Positions 24,244 to 36,645 of a DNA stretch of 64,000 nt are shown here, one piece after another. The DNA is taken from NCBI RefSeq assembly GCF_000150275.1, contig NW_002060948.1, positions 3,734,512 to 3,798,511 of the forward strand. The letters are read 5' to 3'. The notes beneath the pieces are model-generated. The model was not told the origin of the DNA, did no database searches, and saw nothing but the letters and a program-made list of their open reading frames with translations. Position 1 is the first letter of the stretch; every line of letters begins with the position of its first letter. The DNA comes from Trichoplax adhaerens (Eukaryota; Placozoa; Uniplacotomia; Trichoplacea; Trichoplacidae). The translations under genes were made by a program, and so were the position numbers.

Positions 24244-26330
24244 GATCTATCTTTCCTTGCTTTAAGAATAGAAATGATTCAAGATCAGTTAGTATACCGT
24301 AAAATAGAATTAGAAAAAAATCCATCTGAAAATGGATTCAACCAGGCATACCACTACACAACAAGCTGCTACTCCAATTAATTATTAAAAAAAAGAATAC
24401 TTTCCTAATGAGTAATTTTTCATTTTTATTCTTTGATAATCAGTTCTATATACGTAAGGGATAATACTACTGTAAATACTAAAAAGTGAGCACTCAGAAG
24501 TCCTATCCTTATTTGTGGCGCTTTAGTCCATAGTCCAACACGGTACATGGCCATGACATTCTGTTGGATGCATCTTTCTTTGGTATAATATAGAATAATT
24601 TAATATAATATAAAGAGTTCAAAGTCGGTTAGTATACCGTAAAATTACCGATCTCAAAATGGATTAAACAAGGCACAAATGCATGAGAAGCCCCTACTCG
24701 AATTAACTATTATTAAAAAAAATAGTAATTTCTAATGAGTAATTTTTTGGTTCATTTTATGTAGTCGGTTCTATATGCGCAAGGGATAATACTACTGCAA
24801 ACACTAAAAAGTGAGCACTCGTAACTCCTGGATATCCCTGTGAGTAGTGCAATAGTCCATGGTACAATATTGTACTGTACAGTGTATATGGCCATAACTT
24901 TTCTGTTGGATGCATCTTTCTTTGGTAGAATAAATAATAATAATTCTAATTTTAATAGAAAGTGTTCAAAGTCAGTTAATATACCGTAACATAAAATTGA
25001 ATTTGAAAAGTCGATCTCAAAATGGATTAAACAAGGCATCAATACGCGACAAGTCCCTACTCAAATTAATTTAAAAAAAAAAACAGTGATTTCCTAATGA
25101 ATTATTTTACAAGGCATAAATACGCGAGAAGCTCCTACTCAAATTAGTTATTGAAAAAAATAGTAATTTCCTAACGAATCCCTTTTCATTTTTTTATTCA
25201 TTTATAGTCAGTTCTATAAAATTAAACCATCGACAGGTGTATATGTAGTGCATTAGTCTGTGGTACAATATTGTATATGGCCGTAACATTCTTTTGGATG
25301 CATCTTTCTTTGATATAATAAATAACAATTTTAATATAAAGGGTTCAAAGTCAACTAGTATACCATAAAATAGGATTAAAAAAGTCTACCTGAAAATGGA
25401 TTCAATTAGGAATCCTACACTACAAGTTACTACTCGAATTCATTATTAAGAAAAAAACCATCATTTCCTAATGAATAATTTTTCATTCTTTATTCATTTA
25501 TAGTCCGTTCTATATGCTTAAGGAATAATACTGTCAAGACTAAAAAGTGAGAGTAATCGCAAGTCGTATCCCTGTGTGTAGTGGATTAGTCCATGGCCAT
25601 AACATTCTGTTCAATGCATCTTTCTTTGATATGCTCGTAATAAATAATAATTTAATATAAGCACACAAAAGTGAGCACTTCTAAGTCCTATCCATGGCTA
25701 CACTGTGTCTAGTGCATTAATACAGTCATGGACCACTAGAAGAAGACTGGTTAGTAGGGCAGAGTCCTATTCTGTTCGACGCATCTTTCTTGGGTATAAC
25801 AAATAATTTCATAGAATGGCTTCATAGTTAGTTAATTAATATACCGTAAAATAAAATTGAAAAAGTTGACCTAAATGGATTCAAGGGACAATTACTCAAT
25901 GGGAGCCTATCTGTGATGCATCTCTTGGGTATAACAAATAATTTCATAGAATGGCTGCACAGTTAGTTAGTTGATATACCGTCAAATAAAATTGAAAGAA
26001 GTCGATCTGAAAATGGATTAAACAAGGGCACAAATAGCCGAGAAGCTCCTACTCTAATGAGATATTAAAAAATAGTTTCCAATTGAATCCTTTTCATTTT
26101 TGTATGCGTAGCCATCGTACAGCACTACAATTCCATAATATTTTATTACTTTTGATGCATCTTTCCTTGCAATTTCAAAGTCAACTTGCATACTGCAAAA
26201 TAAATTGAATTCAAAATATCTGCCTGAAAATTGAATTTAGACAAGGCATGAATAATAATATAATAATATGGTCACAAGCCATAGAAATTTGACACAACAA
26301 GCTCTTATTCCAATTCATTAATGATACTTA
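24244..26330. repeat. Long diverged tandem array, full unit about 320-390 bp
   Basis: Markers recur in a fixed order. GCATCTTTCTTTGG(T/G)ATA occurs at about 24571, 24911, 25301, 25617, 25781, 25916 and 26157. It is followed by TTCAAAGTC(G/A)(G/A)TTAGTATACC, AAAATGGATT(A/C)AA(C/T), (A/G)AAGC(T/C)CCTACTC, a poly-A tract, TTTCCTAATGA, a TAGT(C/A)(G/A)GTTCTATA block and AAAAAGTGAGCACT. The first units are full length and later ones are truncated to 135-240 bp. It is non-coding and resembles a locally expanded repeat or decayed satellite. Confidence 0.8.
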
Positions 26331-26337
26331 TTATATT

Positions 26338-26362
26338 CCCCCCCCCCCCCCCAAAAAAAAAA
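26338..26362. repeat. C15A10 homopolymer tract
   Basis: Fifteen C residues are followed directly by ten A residues at the right edge of the diverged array. It is the only G/C homopolymer of this length in the window, and an assembly or length-polymorphism hotspot. Confidence 0.9.
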
Positions 26363-26752
26363 TAAATTTATATCCAAATTCCTAATGAAGAATTTTCATT
26401 TTAAATGGTCGCCGGCGAGCACTTGTCATTGGCGGCAATACTACGTCTAGTGCAGTACTGCAGTGCCATAATGTTCTGTTGGATACCTTAAATTTGTCTA
26501 GTGTAGTCGAGTAGAAGTTCCTATAGTGTATTCATACGAGCAAAATGATTGTCCCCCTTCGATTTCACACTGCAATTTCTGATACATGATAGTGGTATAG
26601 ACTGCACAGTCGTTATAGTATAGTACAGTAGGTTAACAGTTAAGCCACAAGACACTGTATCATACGGACATCATTAACAGTATTGCCCAGTGGCCACTGT
26701 GCCCTAGCAATTGCCAGCGTTTCCACCATCAATGTAGCTCCTAAAAATCAAA

Positions 26753-29700
26753 ATGAAAGGAAAGCAAACGCGTAGCAGTAACAAGTATAAAATTGATTGG
26801 GAATGGGCTAAAGAATCCACTGTACAGCAAATTAATCAAGAGCAAGTAGAAAAAGTTTATGGAGTTCATTTTAATTCCTGCAGCTTAACCAACGATAAGA
26901 CTCATAGCAAGTAAGATATCCTTGTCATGCATTTTCAATGAATGAGAGTGATTGGGAAATGCCAACTCTTTCAGAATCAATCAATTTGATTCGTGCGATA
27001 AATTGCTTACTTATAATGCTATCGACTACATTTATGAATTTGCTTTAGAGATATGAGATTATAAATAATGAAACTTAGTATTGAATACAGCTACTTTTCA
27101 ATTCATAGTGTGCAGTAATTCCAGTTGAATTTTACAACTACTTTTCTATCAAGTACAGATTGCAGTGGGGTATGGTGCTTTGCACGATACAATCACTAGC
27201 AAAATAGGACTTGTCTGCTTCAATTAGGTCTATCTGCTAAATTATAGTCAGGATTACTACTACAAATGGCATTCTACTGATAGTATATTTTTTTCAAAAT
27301 GTATTTATAGCCTGTAGAATGAATTCTAAACAAGAGATCAGACGTAATGCACATTAGGAAAGCTACTAACCTCTATAGTAACAAAATTGACCACTTTTCA
27401 CAATCTTACGTCAGCCATTGCTTCCAAAGCAGCGACATAACGGATACTTTAGCATACATAAGGCAATTGCTACATCATCTGCATATTCACTGTTTTATAT
27501 TGCACCATACGAGAGGAATCTTGATACAATACTTATACTTTAGCCATTTTTGGACTTGCTTAGACCGTAATTGTATTGGGTAATCAATCTCCAGTTTGAT
27601 TGCCATTTCTTGTTAGCGGTAGACATCCTGGAAAATATTCAAATTTCAGATATGGATCAACAATGATAGGATTGTCGGATGATGGTTTAACATGCTCTAA
27701 AATCTGCAATCTATACAGTAATTAATTAAATAGCATAGATAACACTGTAAATGGGTATATAACTTTATTATGATTCATGTTTTGAAACGCGTTAACCTAT
27801 TACAAACAATTTAAGATCAAGTCTAAATAGGCATTCAAAATGAATTGAAAAATGCAAGCAGTCATCAATCAATATGGAGGCACTTTAGATAGATGGCGTT
27901 TAATTAGCTAGGATGAGTTATTCTTTGTCATGTATTACTGCAATGGGATAAATTAAATGATAGGAAGCCAATGAATAAATTCGTCAATGAATCTAGTTTA
28001 GCTAGGAATAATGTAATATTATCAAACGCCTATTCTTACTAATGACAACTTACTACCAAAAATTATAAAATGATCCAATAGTGATCCGTAGGTCTACATT
28101 AGGCAATTATCTCCCAACATCAATGACTTAATACATTACTTTGCAGACTATATTATGATACGTAATACTAATTAGTACTATACAAGTAGGAATATTTCAT
28201 TTCTCATGTGATAAGCTTATTTTCAAATAACACATGTAAAATATAATACTGTGTATGTATGTCTAGATTTTACAGCAAGAGGCCACGTTGCATGGCATGC
28301 TATAATAATCATATCGCTAACTATAAAAATCAATTTTACATGGTTAACATAACTTTCTGATTCGTTCATCTAGGAGTAATTGTCGCAGTAACCCAAATTG
28401 CCTAGTGCATTTAGGGGAAGCGAATTGGATATCCAATACTGAAGGTAAATTAACGAATTGAATGACGCTGCAATATAATTAAGAAGTAATGATACTACAT
28501 TACAAACATTCCCCAAATCCTTAATCTTATCATAAAAAGAACAGTATCATGATATCATAAGATTAATACACCTAAGAAATATTAAAAATGCAAACTATTG
28601 TACACAAACTATAGTAACATGCTTTTCTTTTCAAAAGTTGAGTCTGCTGTATACACGGAGGTCATTGAGAATATTGTCAGGCAAGATGTAAGTGTTGGGT
28701 GTTTTATCATAGTTAGTTGCTTCTATACTAGCTAGTTCTGATTATAAATTTTTCTTGATATTATAATAGAACCAATTTCTAGGACTGAGAAATCTTGGAG
28801 CTACCTGCTATGTTAACTCTTTACTACAGGTAGTAGCTTTACGTTATTCAAGGTATGCATTTCAAGTTAATTCTTTCTTTTCGGTATATTGTACAGGTTT
28901 GGTTTTTCATCTCTGATTTTCGAAGCGCTATTTATAGCTACCGGAACGATTTTGTTCGGGATAAAGTAATAAAAGTGGATTTATTAACCGATAAAGGATT
29001 TAGTTTAATGGGTAAATGGCAACATACTTTAAAATTCTCACTGTAGGGTGCTTAAGTATCATTAGTAAACACTCTACTTGCTAACTTATAACGTGTGTTA
29101 TACATGTTTTTAGGGTTGGATGACAATGTTGATATAGAAAGCCATTATTATGAAAAAATTAATATAAGTAAAAAGATTAGTGACAGTATAAAATCATCTC
29201 AAGCTATCCATTCTAGCTCTCAGGGTCGACGAAGTCTGTTAAATAATTTATACGAAAGTGTACCTGAATTTGTTGGCAATCAAGAACAAATCCTGCCTGC
29301 ACTAGCATCTATTTGTGATTACTTACAACTAATATTTGCATTTCTGCAATTTAGTAAGCGCCGGTAAGTTTCACTTATTCCTTATCTTTATTTACTAAAT
29401 TAATGCTATCAGTTAGTTTGCTTTACCTTCACTGGTATGCAATATAACGAATAGTTCTTTATTTACCAGCTATATTGATCCATCACCGTTAATAAAGTTC
29501 CTTGGTCTAGATACCAATCAGCAGCAGGTTTTACTAGAACTTAAATGTGAAGTTAAATGTATCTTATTAACAGTAATTCTATGCTATGCATGTGTAATAA
29601 TTTGCAATTCTCACTAGGATATCCAAGAATTTTGTCAATTAACCATGACACTTTTGGAGACAACACTTTCCTCTCAAGTGAGTTTTACATCAATCTTTTT

Positions 29701-32700
29701 ACACAAATATTATAATGCGCTATAAAATGCTGCTATTAACTATTACCCTGATAATATTTTCATTTTGTAGCTTGATACAAAAGTACAAAGCACTATTGGG
29801 ACATTATTTCAAGGAAGATATTCGTATATCACAAAGTCCTGCATCCCAATTTATATAACTATTTAGCAGATTATTAATAACGTAGAAAAAATACCTAGAT
29901 TAAAACTGAAATATTAAATAACTTAATGTATTATTTATTATGTGAAGGTGTGACAGTTGCAAGTTTATCTCGGAAAGGAATGCTACCTTTTATGAACTAG
30001 ATTTGACGGTAGCAGGGCACAGTACGTTAGAAAAGAGCTTCGATGACTTCTTCAAAGTATGAGGTTTTTCCTTCTGATATTTCAATGTTATTACCATATA
30101 CGCTTTAGTTGACTACAGTATTTGAAAAATTAAGATCTAGGCTTAGCGATAACACATGCGGTCATTCTTATTGCGATATTACCATTCTATTGCAGAAGGA
30201 AAAGTTAAATGGACCTAATCAGTACTACTGCGAGGTGTGTCAGAGTAAGCGTGATGCTTCTCGATGGATTGGAGTAGATTCGCTTCCGCCAGTTTTAAAT
30301 ATTCAGCTACTTAGATTTATTTATGATAGGTATTACCCAACTAATTTATCTTTCTTACCTACCATTTTATTACATTTTGCTAAACATACAATTGTAATAT
30401 TTAACATTGATATAGGAATACCGGCCAAAAGAAAAAGCTTAAATCTATATTACATTTTCCAGAAGTACTCGATATGACCAAGTATATAAGACATGCACCA
30501 ACAGATACTTCTTTCATATATGACATAAAGGCTGTTCTTATACATCGCGGCGCTGGTACCCAATCCGGTCATTACTTTACACATATAAAAGAAGACGAGG
30601 TTACTCACAGCTTTTCTATGATATACAGTTTTGCTAAAATTATTTTGTATAACTCACCTCTATAATATTACAGTCGAAATCTTGGTATGTGTTTAACGAT
30701 GAGGCGGTATATCAGTTAAGTGGGAAAAAATTACAGATAGATGAAGATTCAATGGAATCTGATGATCTAAGTCAATCGAGTAAAAATCCTAAACCGGTTA
30801 AAGGTATTGCTTTAATAATGATGATGTTGCATGGACAAATTATTGTAAGGCATTTTTCATTAAGCTAACATTCTTATTTTTAGCTGGTTATCACGCATCT
30901 CGCAGCGCCTACATGTTGGTGTATACGCGACGCTCTAGTATAGGAGAATATTCTAGCGATTTAAAAGAGAACGTGATTTTGCCCAGAAGTATTGTTAAAA
31001 TCATCAGTGAAGATAACGTGTCCATTAAGAACTGGATCAATGCAGTTACTGAACAAATGGTTAGATTTTTAAAGTTGTGTCGCTAGTATTTCTAAAATCT
31101 ATCATTGTTTTCAGCTTATAAAACTTCAGACTGTCTATATCTGTGTATCTCAGACAAAGAGTGAAATCAGTCAAACTAATACAATTCATGCAAATCTTGC
31201 TAATCTAGTTTAGATCTTACATTGTCATTTTGGCATCAGAGGACAATTGGAGTGATATGAGTTTCATTTTTTAATGCGCAATGTATTACTTTTTTGAATA
31301 CAGCTAAGCCATACAGCTGCGATAAGCAATAGAGCGCAAGAGATAAATCGAATTTATCCTTCTCTGTCAGCTGATACAGGTACTAATATTTGATTTATAG
31401 GATCTTTCTTATTACTAATAACTCCTAATATATCAATGTTTAATTTCAATATTTGTTTAGATCAAACTTACGAATGGATTCCAACTGAATGGCTTTTAGA
31501 ATGGCTGCGTAAACAAGATTTTAATTCTCCTATTGATAATAAGACAGTTTTGTGTAATCATAAGAAGTAGGAATTATCATTAAATTTTAAGATATTATGC
31601 TGTGGTATTGCTAAATTTAAACTTAACAGGTACTGTCGTTTATTAGATTATCACCCGATTCTGTTTCTATGGTTAAGAGAATCAACCAAATATATGTATG
31701 TATTTACGATATGTATAGCTCACAACTTATACTCAGAGCTATTTTAAAAATAGTAATTAATTTTTAATTAATTGTAGGCAAATGAATTATACAAGTTATA
31801 TGGTGGAGGCCCCCGTCTAACTAGGTGATGAGTTACTGTTAAATATTGTAGTATCACTAAATATAAATCGAGTTTTTAATTGATACAGGGAAGATATGTG
31901 TAAACAATGTGTGGAGGAAAAATATCGAAGAATTCAATTTGATACAAGATTGAATAATGATTGGAAATTTATTAAATCTACCATAACCAAAACGTTACCA
32001 ACTGGGTATTATAGTATATCTGTTTCGAAAAACTAATAGAAATTGCTTTGTTTTCGCTTCCATAGTTTTATACTTATTAAATTTGTTTAATTATGTAGAC
32101 AAACCGAATTTTGGATTGGCAAAGTATCTCTTAGAAATTGGAAAGGTTTAACTATTAAGAAATTCGAGAAGGATATCAGTGAATCTTCATTAAAAACGAC
32201 CACGGTAATTGGCTATCAATTTGTTATTAAAGCACATTATTGAGAATTACTATCCATTTAATCTGCAATTGTGTTCTTGCAAATATATATCATAGGAAAA
32301 TTCGGAACCGGCCAAGGAAGATGCCGAAAGTGATGCTAACCTAGCAGCAGATAGTGCTACTTATGATGATGAATTTGAATTTAATCAAGATCTACTATGT
32401 GAAGAACATGGTATTTCTATAGCTAGTCGTTACTTTGTAAAAATTTCGGTTTTAAGATTGTTTCACCAATTAAACGATAATTTTTTAGGTAATTTAACCG
32501 CAGAGGAATCGAATCGACAGATAGTTAGTGAAGTAGTCTGGCTCATGTTAAAATATTACTTTCCTGAAGCAGCTAGCTATCCAGTGGGAACACCCATTTG
32601 TCACCTTTGCGAAGTAACAAATTAGTTTTTTAATTATAACGATTAGTCAATAGGAGATTATAACTTTGATGAAGTGATTAGAATATATCTTAGGTTAAGC

Positions 32701-34645
32701 TAAATTTGAACTATCCTACTAGGAAATCGCAAAAGCTAGAGTAGAAGATGAAGAAACTTTAAGATTGTATGCTGCTACTGAAAAGAAGATTCTAAGTAAA
32801 ATATATAGTAACAAATCTAGACCGTCAATTGAGGATGAGGTTCGTTATTGGTATTAAAATTTTTCCTTTAAATGAATAAATTTATATTGCATATACCGCG
32901 TTTGAATATACATGAACAGTTAAAACTTTGAATTAAAATTGCTTAAAAACCGATAAAAGTAGGGTTCTATTGTATCAATAGGGAGAGTTTTACGTTATAC
33001 CTTTAAGTTTCGTAAGAAAATGGCGTAACTTTATAAGGTACCTGATTAGTGCGGCTCAATTTATAGGCTAAACTATGGATATATTTTATTAGTAGTTTAA
33101 TAGGCTAAAAGTAATTCCTGATGTGAAGGTCATATTTTCAATTGTAGGCAACCAATAGTAAAGTGTCGTCCTAAGCAAATTAATCTATCTGAAATTCTTT
33201 GCGAACACAATAAACTTCCGTTCGATCCTTTGATGGATCTCGATGGAGATAAAATGTGATTTTATTTGCCCTTTGTTAATGTATGCTGTCATTTGGGTTA
33301 CTCTTGCATCGCATTCATAAATTTCTTCATCATTTGTTATTCCGGTTTGATGATTTAGTTACGTTAATGTGACTACAGAAGAATGGGTTAATCTGCTTAA
33401 TTTTTATGGAACTACAAGTGAAACTTGTAAAGAAATTAAGATCACGGTTAAAGATAGATTATGTGAATGTTTTCCGCCATGTTGCCAAATCTGTATTGAT
33501 AGCTTAATAGAAAGAAGAGCAACAGAGATTAAAACGTACAGAAACGCCAGAATTTACATCAGTAAGGAGAATCCAGATGATGAAAAGTGTATCGGTCCTT
33601 CTCATGATGAATGCGAGGTACGCATTTGAACTTACTGATCTAAATTTACCGAAATTTTAATGATTTTTTTCTTACTGTAGATGTATTAGCGTAGTATTTT
33701 AATTGGATACATATAACTAGCTATCTTTGATTTGATCATTTGAAAAAGCACCCTTATCTCCTATTTGTTGTCAAATAAATTAAAATTTTATAATTATTTA
33801 GAATATTCAAAAAGAATCTCGTAAACGTAGCATTACGACAATTTCTCCGTTGAGGCGTAGTAAACGGTGAGTTCTCGTAAATGGGTTGTTGGTATTGTAA
33901 TCTTTACACCAGCGTTTACAAAAGTTGGATATTGAACTGGTGTCCATGGCTCTTCTTGATTTTAATACATTATAGATGTCGCCCCGGTGAAGTTGCAGTT
34001 ACAATTTCATCTGATGAAACTTTACGCGATCTAAAGTTGAAGGTATGGTGAATAGATTTTTACTGGCACGTATTTATATTTATCTATTTATTGGTCAATC
34101 TATGGCTTACTATACGATTATTTAGGTTATGACTGAATTTCAAGTTGCACCCTTTGATCAACACCTTCATTTGAATGGTTGCGAACTATTTGATAATGAC
34201 CGTACGTTGGGAAATTCAGGAATCTTACCCGATTGTCGTCTGACGTTGAAAGTACTGTATTTTAACTCTTTTCGTTTAATTTTAGCTATCGGATCTAGCA
34301 TTTATTGTCATATATTCATATAATTTGTTTACTTTAACAGATAGATTTGCCTGTAGAAATAACTGAAGAACCCCGAGGTAAGATGAAGTATCGTAGCTTT
34401 TAATTTTTTATTAGATATGATATAAACTTCATATTTAGGGCAACTTAACGGTTAAAATATTTCTATTAAATTTGTAATAGAACCTGAAGCTGGATTTATG
34501 GGTATTACAAACATCGAATTCTCATAATATTTTGATTTCATGAATGTTTACGTCTTTCATGGGGATTATTTGCTAATAATTTCAAATTTTCTTTTAAATT
34601 TGTGTTACGGTTTTAGGTACAGGCCTTGTGAGTTTTTCAAGTTAA
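26753..34645 (+). CDS. USP48: Ubiquitin carboxyl-terminal hydrolase 48 (deubiquitinase)
   Basis: Cysteine protease that removes ubiquitin from proteins; USP48 is mainly nuclear. The 32-exon model has 1079 codons (human about 1035): 26753..26910, 28374..28444, 28638..28687, 28770..28829, 28897..29011, 29114..29363, 29470..29527, 29618..29677, 29771..29835, 29948..30056, 30196..30329, 30416..30599, 30674..30803, 30884..31059, 31304..31379, 31461..31566, 31647..31695, 31778..31824, 31889..32005, 32099..32204, 32296..32410, 32489..32613, 32723..32839, 32988..33037, 33148..33255, 33359..33617, 33802..33866, 33976..34042, 34126..34251, 34341..34377, 34481..34501, 34617..34645. The catalytic Cys is in GLRNLGATCYVN, the Gln/Asp box is TNQQQDIQEF, and the His box is HRGAGTQSGHYFTHI followed by WYVFNDE. 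CDSC and CEVC form the zinc ribbon. DUSP-like regions follow (WLLEWL, LYGGGPRL, FWIGKVSLRNW), and a C-terminal ubiquitin-like fold ends in GFMGTGLVSFSS. The exon-24 acceptor is the least certain. Confidence 0.95.
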
Positions 34646-35542
34646 GCAAGTCTTCGATCTGAACTTGTGACAAAATTGATGTATTTATAACTGTTACATA
34701 TAAATAACCCAAGAAAATTTCGGTGTAAAGGCCAACAAGGACAGATAGCTAGACTATTCATGTATATTTCGATTGATGATTGAGCTTTTAGAATATCGAT
34801 TACGATAAACTCTATCATGTTGTGTTGATGTGCATAGTTTTATTTGCTTTGATATTTGTATAATAGTAAATACGTATGTGTATTTCACGTTTTGGCCAAT
34901 AATGTTGAATATGATATAGGTACGAACGTTTAATAATTCAAAAATAATTGAGCGTAACAAAGTTTTTTTGCTGTGACAGTCAGCATTAACTGTCACTAGA
35001 TGATAACGATTACGGTCCCTATACTGTGTAAATATATACAGTAATGATAACAAATGTATTATAGTCAAAACTAATAATGATTATCAGCGTATGACTGATA
35101 CTTTATTAATTTCCTATAAATATCAAAATCCTAGCTTATTTGCTGGGCAGTGTATCATGAATGTATTTCTAAAGTATTTTATCATGAAAGTTTAATGTAC
35201 TGTGTATCGCGGTCCATTCAATGACGGTAACAATAGTACTAATAGTTGTACGCAACTTCAATAGCTGGATTTCAATTGATGATTGAAGATCATGTATGAT
35301 CAATAAAGAGGTATAACTTTGGTAGACATCTTGAGAATGAGCATCAATTAATAGTCAGTACAGTAGTATAGGGAATAAGAAAGATTCTATTTATTACAAG
35401 AAAACATTTCAGAACAATAACATGATAACCAGTATGACAGCAACGGCCGTAAGTACGATACACTACAGTAGAATACAGGTAGTATTAACAACATTTTTAA
35501 GATCAAACCTTTTCGTGTAATAGTTATAATAATTAATTAAGA
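34646..35542. other. Intergenic gap between convergent USP48 and PSMB6
   Basis: About 0.9 kb between two stop codons, so it should contain both 3' UTRs. The open frame on the minus strand at 34754-35068 (104 codons) is AT-rich and low-complexity with no recognisable domain, and I do not treat it as a gene. No repeat was noticed. Confidence 0.5.
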
Positions 35543-36645
35543 TTATCCGTCATAAAAAGTTGGTAATTTATCGCCAGAAATGATTGTTCGATTTATTCCA
35601 TCTTTATCAATGGAAGCTAAGCGAATCACGCCACCTGAAGATCCGTCCCGAGACATTGCCAGAGCAACAGCTATAAATTACCAATTGAAAATAGTTAGAT
35701 ATTTATATAGATTTTGGAATTTGATAACAGTAACTAACGAACCTTGTTTTACAAAATCCAAGCATTCGTTTTTGCTCATATTAGGCTTATAGTGGGCATC
35801 ACAATATCCGTAGATGTAAGTACTACCAGAACCTTATCAACAAAATATACGAGTAAGTACACAATCGCATATTACTTATCAAATATGGTTTGCATACTTT
35901 GACTCAAAGTATGCTACAACTCATTGATTTCAGATCAATTTCACTATTTTGGCTTAAGGTTATTTTGAGTACTTACCACCAATAGTAAATGGCCGACGTA
36001 CGCACATGCCACCAAGAGGAATAACGTAAACCTAATCATGTATCATAATATATTTAGAGTGACTGTATTTAGATCTTAAGTAACTGTTACTTCACATCGT
36101 AGTATACTAAGTGCATATAGTTTATAAAATTTACCTGGCCACCCTTGAAGCAATCCCAACCAGCACAAATAATTCCTGCTACCATGCTGTCTCTATATCT
36201 GTAACACATGTCGCGGAATATACTCGACGCAGTTTCAACTAGGGGTTCTTCATCTAGTTCCATCCTTTGGTTAAGGATTACAAAATAGCAATTAGTTCAA
36301 TTTTTAATCTTAAGGGGTGGTTTAAGACATTCAAAATCTACTTACTTGTGAAAGTTTAGGCTGTAGGCAACAATATCTGCAATTGCTTGCGTATCAGCAG
36401 CGGAACCGGATCGACAGCAGTAAATACTATCACTAATCCGCGTTAACTTGTCTGTTACCCGATTAACAACATAGGATCTAATCGATTGATTGGTTTCAAT
36501 ATTACCGCAGTTAATTTCAAGCACTAGAATAGAAATTCTGACACCAGGGTCAATACTTTCAATTTCTTTATCCTTACCCAGACGTTGTTCGAGAATCCGC
36601 ACCAATTACTACGCCACCGTCGTATTCAACTGCCATAATTGTTGT
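35543..36645 (-). CDS. PSMB6: 20S proteasome subunit beta-1 (caspase-like site), 5' exon missing
   Basis: Catalytic beta-1 subunit of the 20S core, cleaving after acidic residues. Minus-strand exons are join(35543..35670, 35743..35832, 35977..36031, 36135..36264, 36346..36477, 36578..36645). They give 200 residues of mature chain starting at the catalytic TTIMAV, against about 205 in human. Thr1, Asp17 and Lys33 are present, as is Arg45 (in [13 protein letters not shown]), which gives the beta-1 S1 pocket its acidic preference. GDLKM-type signatures of other beta subunits are absent, and [13 protein letters not shown] near the end is typical of PSMB6. The exon encoding the start Met and propeptide must lie upstream (above 36645) and end in phase 0 just before Thr1; I could not identify it. 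The gene is convergent with USP48. Confidence 0.93.

Larger units (their letters stand above)
22213..26752. other. Repeat-rich intergenic region between syntaxin and USP48
   Basis: This stretch lies between two divergently transcribed genes, so it should contain both promoters. No coding frame is supported. It holds a 207-bp duplication, a foldback element, a short tandem duplication, a long diverged array and a C15A10 tract, all listed separately. About 21240-22180, just to its left, is the first intron of syntaxin and likewise shows no gene. Confidence 0.6.

Noticed and set aside
31641-31646. Alternative USP48 acceptor at AACAG|GTACTG (about 31629)
   Set aside because: It puts exon 17 out of phase with exon 16; TTATTAG at 31646 restores phase and the conserved KLSPDSVSMVKRI sequence.
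34754-35068. 104-codon open frame on minus in the 3' gap of USP48 and PSMB6
   Set aside because: Composition follows AT-rich background; no domain, and it would lie inside the expected 3' UTRs.
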